The notes beneath the pieces were generated by a model. That model saw only the letters and a list, made by a program, of their open reading frames with translations, had not been told where the DNA came from and ran no database searches. Shown here one piece after another: positions 48,678 through 56,504 of a DNA stretch of 56,504 nt. A program made the translations under genes and the position numbers. This stretch comes from Chloroflexota bacterium (GTDB lineage: Bacteria; Chloroflexota; UBA6077; SHYK01). Within the stretch, counting starts at the first letter, position 1. Every line of letters begins with the position of its first letter. The stretch spans positions 1 to 56,504 of the forward strand of contig WHTR01000006.1 in the NCBI GenBank assembly GCA_009377635.1, read 5' to 3'.

Positions 48678-48924
48678 GCTCATATCCCATCCCAGCGCGC
48701 ACGCGTGGCCCTCGAACTGAGGACAGCGGTGAATCATCGCCGTCCCACAGCCCAGACTGACGGCCGGCGCGCCTCTCGCTGCGGGCGACTCTCGTCCGGG
48801 CCGCGATGGGGGCCATCCTCGCTCGATTGACGAGAGCACGTCATGGTTGACACGGCTGATCCGCCGCGTCTATCGTGCCTTGCTGCAGCGGACCAGAAGC
48901 GCCCCCAACGGAAGCGAGGTACCC

Positions 48925-50529
48925 ATGATCGTTCGTCCAGCCGAGGCCAATGCCGATCACGTGGCGGGCGAGCCCACACGCCCGGGCTTCAGCCTCCGGC
49001 CAGTGGATCCAGCGCGCTTCGCCCTCGCCAGCGCTGCCGTCGTCACCATCATTCTCGTGACGCGCCTTCCCCTTGCCGCGGAGATGCTCTTCCACTGGGA
49101 CTCGGGCAACTACGCCCTGGCCATCGAGAACTACAACGTCGCGTCTCATCAGCCACATCCGCCGGGGTACCCCCTGTACGTCGCTACCGCGTGGCTTGTG
49201 CATCAGCTCGTCGGAGAAGCCAATCGCAGCTACGTGCTGCTGAGCGTCGCGGGGAGCGCGGCCGCAGCCGTCGCCGTCCTCGGATTCGCGTGGCGGCTCT
49301 TCGGCCCGCGTGTTGGCGTTCTCGCCAGCATACTCTTCATCACGAGTCCGACGGTCTGGAGCCACGGGGAGGTGGCCCTGCCCTACGTCTTTCTCGCGCT
49401 GTTCTCGGCGCTGATCGGCTGGTGCGTGGTCGAGACCCGCTGGGGGGGCAGGAACCTGACGCTCCCCGGCGCCGCCCTGCTGGGCATGGGAGGAGGATTC
49501 CGTCCGGACCTGCTCATGTGGCTTTCCCTGCCATGGCTGTATGGATCGTTCCGACGCCTTCGTTGGCTCGTCGCGGGAGGCGCCGCCGTCCTGGTGATCG
49601 TCGCGGCTTGGGCGATCCCGATGGCGCAACTGAGCGGAGGATGGCAGGCGTACGCCACCGCGACACAGCAGGCGCAAGAGATGTGGGGGCCTCCGGCATC
49701 CACGAAAAGGGCATTCGTCGAGCACGCCCAAATGCAAGCAGAGCGCACCCGCGACCACATCAGGTACGCCCTCGGGCCTGCGCTCTTCTTCCTTGCGTAC
49801 GGGCTGGTTCGCATGGCGGCTCAGCCGCGCGCCCTCGGCCCCGCTGCTGGAGTGCCACTCCTGTTCGCGTTGATGGTCACACCGAGCGTGCTGTTTTTCG
49901 TCTTCGTGCATATCACGAATCCCGGCTACATCCTGGCGATTACCGTGCCCCTCCTCCTCCTAGCGGCGAAGTCGGCGGACGTTCTCGCAACCGATCTCGC
50001 CAAGGGACTCCGGCAGGTCCTCGGATCCCCGACGCAGAAACCGCTGGCATTCGCTATCGTTGCACCCGTCGCGCTGTGGAACGCGGGGATCTTTCTGCTT
50101 GCGCCGGGGGAAGGCAGCCTTGAACACATCCGGGCCCATGATTCGGAGCTGAAACCGATCGTCGAGCACATCCGATCCCACCACGAGTCCGGCTCGACCA
50201 TCGTTATCTCTGGCGCGTGGGGAATCAGACATCTGGAGTACTACCTGCCCGACTTCCGGACGGCGCACCATCTCATGTCGACGATGGCGATCCAGGACGC
50301 CGATGGACCGACGGACGTGCCTGACGGCGTCACGACGGCGGTGGTCGTGAACGACGCCGTCGAGGCCGCCGAGGGCGATCCCGGTGTCGACCGAATCGAC
50401 TTCCCGCCCGGTGCGTCCCTTTCCGAAGTCCGACTGGCGAACGGAGCTACGCTGGAGTTCGCAGACGACGTCCTGCGGATCGCGGGCCCTCAGCCCGGCC
50501 CAGTCCCCACCGCGCGGGAGTCCGACTGA
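48925..50529 (+). CDS. Polytopic membrane glycosyltransferase-like protein (GT39/DUF2723-like)
   Basis: FHWDSGNYALAIENYNVASHQPHPPGYPLYVATAWLVHQL; multiple TMs; ATG at 48925. Confidence 0.8.
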   Translation: MIVRPAEANADHVAGEPTRPGFSLRPVDPARFALASAAVVTIILVTRLPLAAEMLFHWDSGNYALAIENYNVASHQPHPPGYPLYVATAWLVHQLVGEANRSYVLLSVAGSAAAAVAVLGFAWRLFGPRVGVLASILFITSPTVWSHGEVALPYVFLALFSALIGWCVVETRWGGRNLTLPGAALLGMGGGFRPDLLMWLSLPWLYGSFRRLRWLVAGGAAVLVIVAAWAIPMAQLSGGWQAYATATQQAQEMWGPPASTKRAFVEHAQMQAERTRDHIRYALGPALFFLAYGLVRMAAQPRALGPAAGVPLLFALMVTPSVLFFVFVHITNPGYILAITVPLLLLAAKSADVLATDLAKGLRQVLGSPTQKPLAFAIVAPVALWNAGIFLLAPGEGSLEHIRAHDSELKPIVEHIRSHHESGSTIVISGAWGIRHLEYYLPDFRTAHHLMSTMAIQDADGPTDVPDGVTTAVVVNDAVEAAEGDPGVDRIDFPPGASLSEVRLANGATLEFADDVLRIAGPQPGPVPTARESD

Positions 50530-50559
50530 ACACACGCACGGACGTGCGTGCCGCGAGCG

Positions 50560-51453
50560 CTAACCGCCAGCCTGCCGTCGGCTCCGCGCCAGCTCCAGCT
50601 CCCCGAGCGCCTGCGCGAGCTGCTCCGGCGTGGGCGCCTTGCCGTGGAACTCCGGGTTGTTCTCCATAAAGGACACGCCCTTCCCCTTTACCGTCCGGCA
50701 GACGATCATCGTCGGTCGACCCTTCGTCTCGGTGGCGACATCCAGCGCCTCGGCGAGTGCCCGCACGTCGTGTCCGTCCACGTCCAGCACGTGCCACCCG
50801 AAGGCGCGCCACTTGTCGACGATGGGCTCGGTGATGAGCGTGTCCGCGACGAACGTGTCATTCTGGAGGCCGTTGACGTCCACCAGGCCCGTCAGGTTGT
50901 CGAGCTTGTGATGTGCAGCGAAGAGGGCAGCTTCCCAGATCTGACCCTCGTTCATCTCGCCGTCGCCGATGAGCACGTAGACACGATAGCCGGCCCCGTC
51001 CAGCTTGCCGGCAAGGGCAGCCCCTTGAGCGACCGAGAATCCCTGGCCGAGCGAGCCGGTCGACACTTCGACGCCAGGCGTCCGCGTCTGGTCCGGGTGG
51101 CCTTGCAGATGGCTGCCGGACTTCCGAAGCCGCGCGAGCTCCTCGACCGGGAAGTGGCCCGTCCGCGCGAGCGCTGCGTAGAGCACGGGGGCGGCGTGCC
51201 CCTTGCTCAGGATGAACCGGTCGCGACCCGGCCACTTTGGTTCACGTGGGTTGAACCGCATTGTGTGAAAGAACAGCGTGGCCACGATCTCGGCGGATGA
51301 GAGGGATCCACCCGGGTGGCCGGAGCGGGCAGCGGTCACCATCTCGAGAACGTCCCGGCGGAGCCGGTATGCGTGCTCCTCGAGTTGGCGAACGAGAGCT
51401 TCGGGGAGGCTCTTGACTGCTCCGTCTATGCCCGGCCCTCCTGCGTTTTCCAT
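50560..51453 (-). CDS. Transketolase N-terminal (thiamine diphosphate-binding) subunit
   Basis: RRDVLEMVTAARSGHPGGSLSSAEIVATLFF, DRFILSKGHAAPVLYAAL, STGSLGQGFSVAQGAAL, VLIGDGEMNEGQIWEAALFAAHHKLDNL; ATG at 51453. Confidence 0.92.
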   Translation of the reverse strand: MENAGGPGIDGAVKSLPEALVRQLEEHAYRLRRDVLEMVTAARSGHPGGSLSSAEIVATLFFHTMRFNPREPKWPGRDRFILSKGHAAPVLYAALARTGHFPVEELARLRKSGSHLQGHPDQTRTPGVEVSTGSLGQGFSVAQGAALAGKLDGAGYRVYVLIGDGEMNEGQIWEAALFAAHHKLDNLTGLVDVNGLQNDTFVADTLITEPIVDKWRAFGWHVLDVDGHDVRALAEALDVATETKGRPTMIVCRTVKGKGVSFMENNPEFHGKAPTPEQLAQALGELELARSRRQAGG

Positions 51454-51722
51454 GCTCTGATCGTTCGGGGCGCCACGACCTATTCTCATTCCACCGTGAC
51501 ACCTGCATTCCGTAGGCTCACTACCGTGCGGGATCCGCCGTGGATTCTGTTTAGACCACAAGAGGGACGAGGCAAATCAGCAGGCGTGATGGCCGCTAGC
51601 GTCTGCCAGGGAATTATAGACGGTTCGGCCAGCTTCAACGCTGTGGCGGGCCGCCTGCGCCGGCCGCGCGAGATACGCTAGACTGTCCCACCGGTGCGAG
51701 CCGACGAGGAAGGGGGCTGTGC

Positions 51723-52772
51723 ATGCGTGAACGCGAGCGCGAGGTCGCTACGCACTACGATGTCCAGATGGATCGCCGCGTCGCCGACGTGGAAGAGTGG
51801 GAGCGCAATCGAAAGGTCATGGCGCACGGCCGGAATCTTGTGATGACGCATTCTCCGCTTCGCAACGCGCGGTATGGAACGCTGGTTGGGCTCGGCGGTC
51901 AGTGCCCCTCTCGAGTCATCGACACCCGGATCATCGAAGTGGCGCCTGGGCAGCGAACGAGCACCCATCGCCACGTCCACACCGCGGAGCTGCTCGTGCT
52001 CGATGGCGAGGGCTATACCGTCGTCAACGACCGGCAGTTTCGCTGGAGCACGTGGGACGCCTTCTACATCCCCGCCAACGCCTGGCACTACACAGTGAAT
52101 ACGGGAAGCACCCCGGCGCGATTCGTGAGCATCAGTGACGCACCCCTCTTCGACCTGTTCAACATGGACCGGATCGATGACATCGGACAGGCTGAACCAC
52201 CAGGTCCCTTTTTTCCGGACACCGAGCTCCAGCGTCTCGCCCAAACGGTTGAGGGCCGCGCGCCGAGCGAGTATGAGCGGGCCATCCTCGCCGCGGCGGA
52301 GAACGAGCGCCACCTGGCGACGGGGACCCTCGTCACGCACTTCCAGGACCAAACCTTGCTTCTCAACAAGAAGGGCACGAAGAGCACGTTCCTGGTGGAC
52401 ATCTCCCAGGGCTATCACGGGACGCAGCTCAGCATGGTGATGTTCCAGATCGCGCCCGGCGGATGGCAGTCAAAGCACCGCCACGGCGGGGAGGCGGTTC
52501 TCTACTGCGTCGACGGCCGGGGCTACAGCATCGTAGACGGCGAGCGCCACGACTGGGAGGCGGGAGACGCGGTGCTTGTCTCGAAGTGGTGCTGGCACCA
52601 GCACTTCAATGCCGACCCGGACAACGTTGCCGTCATCATTCGCATGCACATGTGGGAGAGCCAGTACAAGCTGATGAGCTTCTGCCTCTATCCCCTCCCG
52701 ATGTATGAGGAGCCGGCGCGCCTAGACGGAAGCGACCCGTCCCTCTGGGAGCGCCACACGGTGGAGGCTTAG
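51723..52772 (+). CDS. Bicupin domain protein
   Basis: 349 aa; PGQRTSTHRHVHTAELLVLDGEG and APGGWQSKHRHGGEAVLYCVDGRG. Confidence 0.88.
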   Translation: MREREREVATHYDVQMDRRVADVEEWERNRKVMAHGRNLVMTHSPLRNARYGTLVGLGGQCPSRVIDTRIIEVAPGQRTSTHRHVHTAELLVLDGEGYTVVNDRQFRWSTWDAFYIPANAWHYTVNTGSTPARFVSISDAPLFDLFNMDRIDDIGQAEPPGPFFPDTELQRLAQTVEGRAPSEYERAILAAAENERHLATGTLVTHFQDQTLLLNKKGTKSTFLVDISQGYHGTQLSMVMFQIAPGGWQSKHRHGGEAVLYCVDGRGYSIVDGERHDWEAGDAVLVSKWCWHQHFNADPDNVAVIIRMHMWESQYKLMSFCLYPLPMYEEPARLDGSDPSLWERHTVEA

Positions 52773-52773
52773 C

Positions 52774-53796
52774 GTGCGCGACAATGACGTCAACCTCTAC
52801 CGGGGTGCGCGCCTGTTTGCAGAGTTTGGCCCGTTCGTCGGCGAGCCGGGACCCGATGGCACGGCAGTCACAGAGAACGACATCCTCGGCGAATTCTATC
52901 GGCGGGTCCTCGCGGAGACGACGGCGATCGTGGCCCATCAGTGGCGGAACGAGATCGCTCGGAGCGCCCTGAAGGGGTTTCTCTTCTGCGGCGGTGTGGG
53001 CATCGGAAAGACTACGATGGCCCGACGGCTCGCCTACGAGCTCGTGCGCATCTTCGGCGCGAGCAACGGGTCGAGCACAGGGACCCCACCGAACCGCGCC
53101 TCGGCTTCATTACCAGACAGTGCCCACGCCCATAGCGCCCTCGTCGTGGCGGGTCCGGACCACACCCACGGAGACGCACACGGCGAGCCGCACGAGCACC
53201 CGCCGGCGACGCTCGGCTGGGACGTCGCCGGCGACGACACCGTGCTGGTCATCGTCGACGGAGCCGACATCGCCCGCGGGCGCTACGGAGACAGCGAAGA
53301 GCAGTTGCGCAAGCTGTTCCAGTTCGCGCGCGAGGGGGAGTTCCACGGCCACCGGCACGAGGACGATCCGGTGCGACGCACGGTGCTCCTGTTCGATGAT
53401 GTCGAGAGCCTGTTCCTCGCCCGCGGCTCCGGCGGGGCAAAGGAATGGCACTTCAGCCAGAACAGCGTCTTCTTTCACGCCGTTGACGAGCTAGACACCG
53501 CGCGAACCGCGGTCGTGCTGACGACGAACCGGATTGATCTCGTTGATGAAGCCATCATCGACCGCTTCCTGCCCTACGAGTTCGGCGCGCCGCCGCCGGA
53601 GGTCTTGCGCGAGGTGGCCCGCCACCGGGCGGCTCGACAGCGGCTCGACGACGCGCGCCTGGCGCCCGTGCTCGCCGCCTTGGACGACCCAGCGGGTACG
53701 GTGAAGAGCATTCGCGACGTCGAACGGATGGTTACGCGCGCCTACGTGGCGAGCATCGTCGGCCATGACCGTGCAGCCGTCAGCGGCGACCGATGA
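52774..53796 (+). CDS. AAA family ATPase with histidine-rich insertion
   Basis: 340 aa; Walker A GGVGIGKTT, Walker B TVLLFDDVESLF, sensor-1 VVLTTNRIDLVDEAIIDRF; insert AHAHSALVVAGPDHTHGDAHGEPHEHP. GTG start 1 nt after the cupin stop. Confidence 0.88.
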   Translation: MRDNDVNLYRGARLFAEFGPFVGEPGPDGTAVTENDILGEFYRRVLAETTAIVAHQWRNEIARSALKGFLFCGGVGIGKTTMARRLAYELVRIFGASNGSSTGTPPNRASASLPDSAHAHSALVVAGPDHTHGDAHGEPHEHPPATLGWDVAGDDTVLVIVDGADIARGRYGDSEEQLRKLFQFAREGEFHGHRHEDDPVRRTVLLFDDVESLFLARGSGGAKEWHFSQNSVFFHAVDELDTARTAVVLTTNRIDLVDEAIIDRFLPYEFGAPPPEVLREVARHRAARQRLDDARLAPVLAALDDPAGTVKSIRDVERMVTRAYVASIVGHDRAAVSGDR

Positions 53797-53823
53797 GCCG
53801 TTTGAGACATCTCACATGGAGCA

Positions 53824-53961
53824 CTAGAAGTGCGGCCGAAAACGTCTTCTGTCATCCTTCGCTTCGCTCAGGATCTCCCCTTAAGCGTAAGTTAGCGGTC
53901 ACGAGAGATCCTTCGTCGCTGCGCTCCTCAGGATGACGGGGCTTTGCGGCCGGGGTTCTAG
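53824..53961. mobile_element. 138-bp CTAG-bounded MITE-like element, copy 2 (inverted relative to copy 1)
   Basis: Reverse complement CTAGAACCCCGGCCGCAAAGCCCCGTCATCCTGAGGAGCGCAGCGACGAAGGA... matches 27155-27292. Confidence 0.85.
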
Positions 53962-54686
53962 CCGTTCGCGCCGCCTGCCCCGAAGGCCTCGACGAGGGTT
54001 GCCACGTCGCCGCCGCTGACTGACCGGGGCAGCCGCTGGACGTGCGATCGGAGGGACCGCACCAAGAGCGCCGGCGGCTGACATCCTCGCATCGTCACGC
54101 GCACGCGCGGATCGGTGAAGACGACCACCGGGTTTATCGAGACGTCCTCCAGCAACTCCGACGGGAGTCGCTCGGCAATGCGCCGGCGGGCAAGATTGAC
54201 GTCTCGCTCCGCATCAGCGGCCGGGTTGCCCAGGGCCACGGGCGGTGCGAACCACAGGAGGAGACGGAGCGGTAGCGGGCGGCCGGGGTCGTGGCCCCAC
54301 GTCCCCTCGACGCACGTTACGGACCCCGCGACGCCCCGAGGCAGCAGGATGAGAATCCCCATCGGACCAACGAGCAAGTAATCCGGCAGACGGGCGCCCG
54401 GGAAGACCAGGAGATGATAGCGGTTGTCCAGCCCCCGGAGAGCTCGCCTGAGGGCTGGGTCCTGGCGCGCACGAGGTCCCCACCGGCGGATGTATGTCTG
54501 GTTCCGCCACCAGAAGAGCAGACCGATCAGCAAGGACGGGACGGACACCGCGTATTGCAGGACCGGATCGGGCTGAATGGCCGAGAAGATGAACCCAACG
54601 CCCAGGACGAGTACCGCGATGATCAGGTGTGCCCCGCTCCATCGCACCTGCCGGCGGACGTACAACTCGTTGGTATAGACCTGCAT
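53958..54686 (-). CDS. Hypothetical protein with two N-terminal TM segments (possibly NERD-like)
   Basis: 242 aa; TMs LIIAVLVLGVGFIFSAI and YAVSVPSLLIGLLFW; its TAG stop lies in the CTAG boundary of the element. Confidence 0.65.
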   Translation of the reverse strand: MQVYTNELYVRRQVRWSGAHLIIAVLVLGVGFIFSAIQPDPVLQYAVSVPSLLIGLLFWWRNQTYIRRWGPRARQDPALRRALRGLDNRYHLLVFPGARLPDYLLVGPMGILILLPRGVAGSVTCVEGTWGHDPGRPLPLRLLLWFAPPVALGNPAADAERDVNLARRRIAERLPSELLEDVSINPVVVFTDPRVRVTMRGCQPPALLVRSLRSHVQRLPRSVSGGDVATLVEAFGAGGANG

Positions 54687-54710
54687 CGGAACGGCGGCCG
54701 GCGCCCGGGA

Positions 54711-55796
54711 TCAGGGTTCGGAGGACAGGGAGTCGGCCGACGGCACCCCCCTCCCCAGCCCCTGGTCCGCTGCTCCCGGCTCCAGGTCGGGAAGCCCAGC
54801 TCGGATGCCGCCCACGAGGTCTTGCTCGGTGGAAGCCCTGGCCACCCGGATCGCGTTGCGGATGGCCCGCGCATTCGACCGCCCGTGGGCGATGATGCAG
54901 ACTCCGTTGACGCCAAGCAGCGGAGCACCGCCGTACTCCGCGTAGTCCAGGCGACGGCGAACCCGGCCGAAGACTGGCATCAGCCCCAGGGCCAGAAGCG
55001 TCGTGAGCGGACTCGCCCGTATCTCGGAACGGACGACACCCAGAATGTTCGCGGCCACGCCCTTAGCAAACTTGATGAGGACATTGCCGACGAAGCCGTC
55101 TGTCACGACCACGTCCGCGGCCCCTTCCAGGATGTCCTTCCCCTCCACGTTGCCGACGAACCGGACCGGCGATCGACGAAGAAGCTGATAGGCTTCCTGG
55201 GTCGTCAGGCTCCCCTTCGACTCCTCCTCACCGATATTGAGCAGTCCCACGCGCGGCTCTGGCATGCCGAGCGCGCGCTCGGCGTACGCCGCTCCCATGA
55301 TCGCGAACTGCACGAGATTGTGCGCGCGGGCGTCGGCATTCGCGCCCACATCGAGCAGGAGACAGACACCGCGTGTCGTCGGGAAGGGCGTTGCCAGGGC
55401 CGGCCGGTCGATTCCCTCGATGCGCTTCAGCACGAACACCGCTCCAGCCATCGCGGCGCCGGTGTTGCCGGCGGTCACGAACGCGTCCGCCTCACCCGCG
55501 GCGACGAGCCCCAGGCCAACCACAATCGACGACCGCCGCTTCGCCCGGATAGCCCGCACCGGGTGCTCGGCCATGTCGATCAGCTCCGGCGCGTCGACGA
55601 TGCGCGGACCGCGTACGACCCCGCGCCTCAGCCGGGCGCTGCCTCTGTCAACCTCGCGGGAGACCATGTCCTGCGGGCCCACCACAATGATGTCGACTGC
55701 GGGATCGCGAGCCGCCTCCAGGGCGCCCATTATGGGAGCCGCTGGGGCCGCGTCACCGCCCATAGCATCCACTGCGATTCGTGGACGTTGAGACAA
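54711..55796 (-). CDS. plsX: Phosphate acyltransferase PlsX
   Basis: 361 aa; RIAVDAMGGDAAPAAPIMGALEAA, AFVTAGNTGAAMAGAVF, RPALATPFPTTRGVCLLLDVGANAD, VVTDGFVGNVLIKFAKG. Confidence 0.93.
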   Translation of the reverse strand: MSQRPRIAVDAMGGDAAPAAPIMGALEAARDPAVDIIVVGPQDMVSREVDRGSARLRRGVVRGPRIVDAPELIDMAEHPVRAIRAKRRSSIVVGLGLVAAGEADAFVTAGNTGAAMAGAVFVLKRIEGIDRPALATPFPTTRGVCLLLDVGANADARAHNLVQFAIMGAAYAERALGMPEPRVGLLNIGEEESKGSLTTQEAYQLLRRSPVRFVGNVEGKDILEGAADVVVTDGFVGNVLIKFAKGVAANILGVVRSEIRASPLTTLLALGLMPVFGRVRRRLDYAEYGGAPLLGVNGVCIIAHGRSNARAIRNAIRVARASTEQDLVGGIRAGLPDLEPGAADQGLGRGVPSADSLSSEP

Positions 55797-56021
55797 GCTC
55801 CTACCGCCGATCCGCGACTGGGCCTGGGCATCAGAGGCTCAGTCGCTCGACCAGGTCGCTTGGAATGATACAGGCCGAGCGCCCGCACTGCGCTGCGTGG
55901 TTCCGTGGAATGGGGATGGGCTATAATCGCGCGAACGGTGTTGAAGGTGGGTCCGCCAGCCGAGCACACGACGTGGCGACCCTGCCGGAGAACTCGCAAT
56001 CAGGAGAGCGAAGAGGGCGCC

Positions 56022-56354
56022 GTGCCAAAGACTCACGGGCGGCGACCTGCGCCCAAGCAGAAGAAGCGATCGCAACGGGGAGTTCCCGGCCGGCCTCAGC
56101 CAGCGGGCCCCATCGCGACAGCGCCAGCGTGGGCAGGAGGCGAACCCCCTCGGGTGCAGTCTGCACCAACTGCGCGGCCCGAACGGTCGCCCGCGCCAAC
56201 AGCGCGGCGCGCGGGGACAGCAACGCTTCCTCGTCGGCGATTCACCGACAACGCGGCGGAATACGCGTACGTGGCCAGCGACCTGCGGCGGATTGGAGTC
56301 CTCGCGGCAAGCCTGGTGGTCCTGCTGCTGGCCCTCTCGTTCGTCATTCGGTAG
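56022..56354 (+). CDS. Small basic, Pro/Ala-rich protein with C-terminal TM helix
   Basis: GTG at 56022; PKTHGRRPAPKQKKRSQRG...FTDNAAEYAYVASDLRRIGVLAASLVVLLLALSFVIR. Confidence 0.6.
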   Translation: MPKTHGRRPAPKQKKRSQRGVPGRPQPAGPIATAPAWAGGEPPRVQSAPTARPERSPAPTARRAGTATLPRRRFTDNAAEYAYVASDLRRIGVLAASLVVLLLALSFVIR

Positions 56355-56504
56355 CCTGCACAACAGGTCATGCGGATGCAGACCGCTCGCCGCGCGTCCA
56401 CCGTCGAGAGCGCGTGAGCTTCGGAATCCGTGAACCGCGCTCTGGATTCCGCAACGCACAACTCCACGGGGGCGCCCAGCGCCGCGCGCCTCGCCCGGAT
56501 CGGC

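Noticed and set aside
48843-50123. 426-aa plus-strand ORF overlapping the second polytopic glycosyltransferase
   Set aside because: Different frame of the same strand, Arg-rich without TM pattern; the 48925-50529 frame is a coherent membrane protein.
54291-55868. 525-aa plus-strand ORF opposite plsX and the 53958 gene
   Set aside because: Runs antisense across two credible minus-strand genes (plsX motifs are clear); a GC-rich shadow frame.

Overview
High-GC bacterial window whose gene content looks Chloroflexi-like; this lineage is an inference and was not tested. From the left it carries: (i) a drug-efflux/resistance-like block: partial ABC ATPase, 5'-truncated GbsR/MarR regulator, DHA2-type MFS pump, MarR, and a PEP-utilizing/PPDK-like enzyme; (ii) a large catabolic region (about 6.5-44 kb) with four amidohydrolases, an Asp/Glu racemase-like protein, a CaiB CoA-transferase, Rieske oxygenases, a ring-hydroxylating dioxygenase alpha/beta pair, bicupins, a DapA-type aldolase, a VOC protein and four substrate-binding proteins without adjacent permeases; (iii) a sigma/anti-sigma operon ending in a Trp-repeat protein; (iv) a degraded accessory zone (15-21 kb) with a glycosyltransferase split by a MITE, a VapBC pair, gene remnants and dnaN; (v) a right-hand block with a methyltransferase, two polytopic glycosyltransferases, an N-terminal transketolase half, a bicupin coupled to a His-rich AAA ATPase, and plsX. 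Two tRNAs are present: Leu-CAG and Arg-CCT. No CRISPR array or rRNA was seen. The most interesting signals are the bicupin/His-rich AAA pair, two families of CTAG-flanked non-autonomous elements (one 138-bp pair differs by an internal microinversion), a 26-codon ORF with a strong Shine-Dalgarno behind a hairpin, a bicupin missing a canonical metal His, and an interleaved double inverted repeat at the right edge. I did not find one unmistakable new system; these are candidates. All assignments come from reading translations by eye, without database searches.
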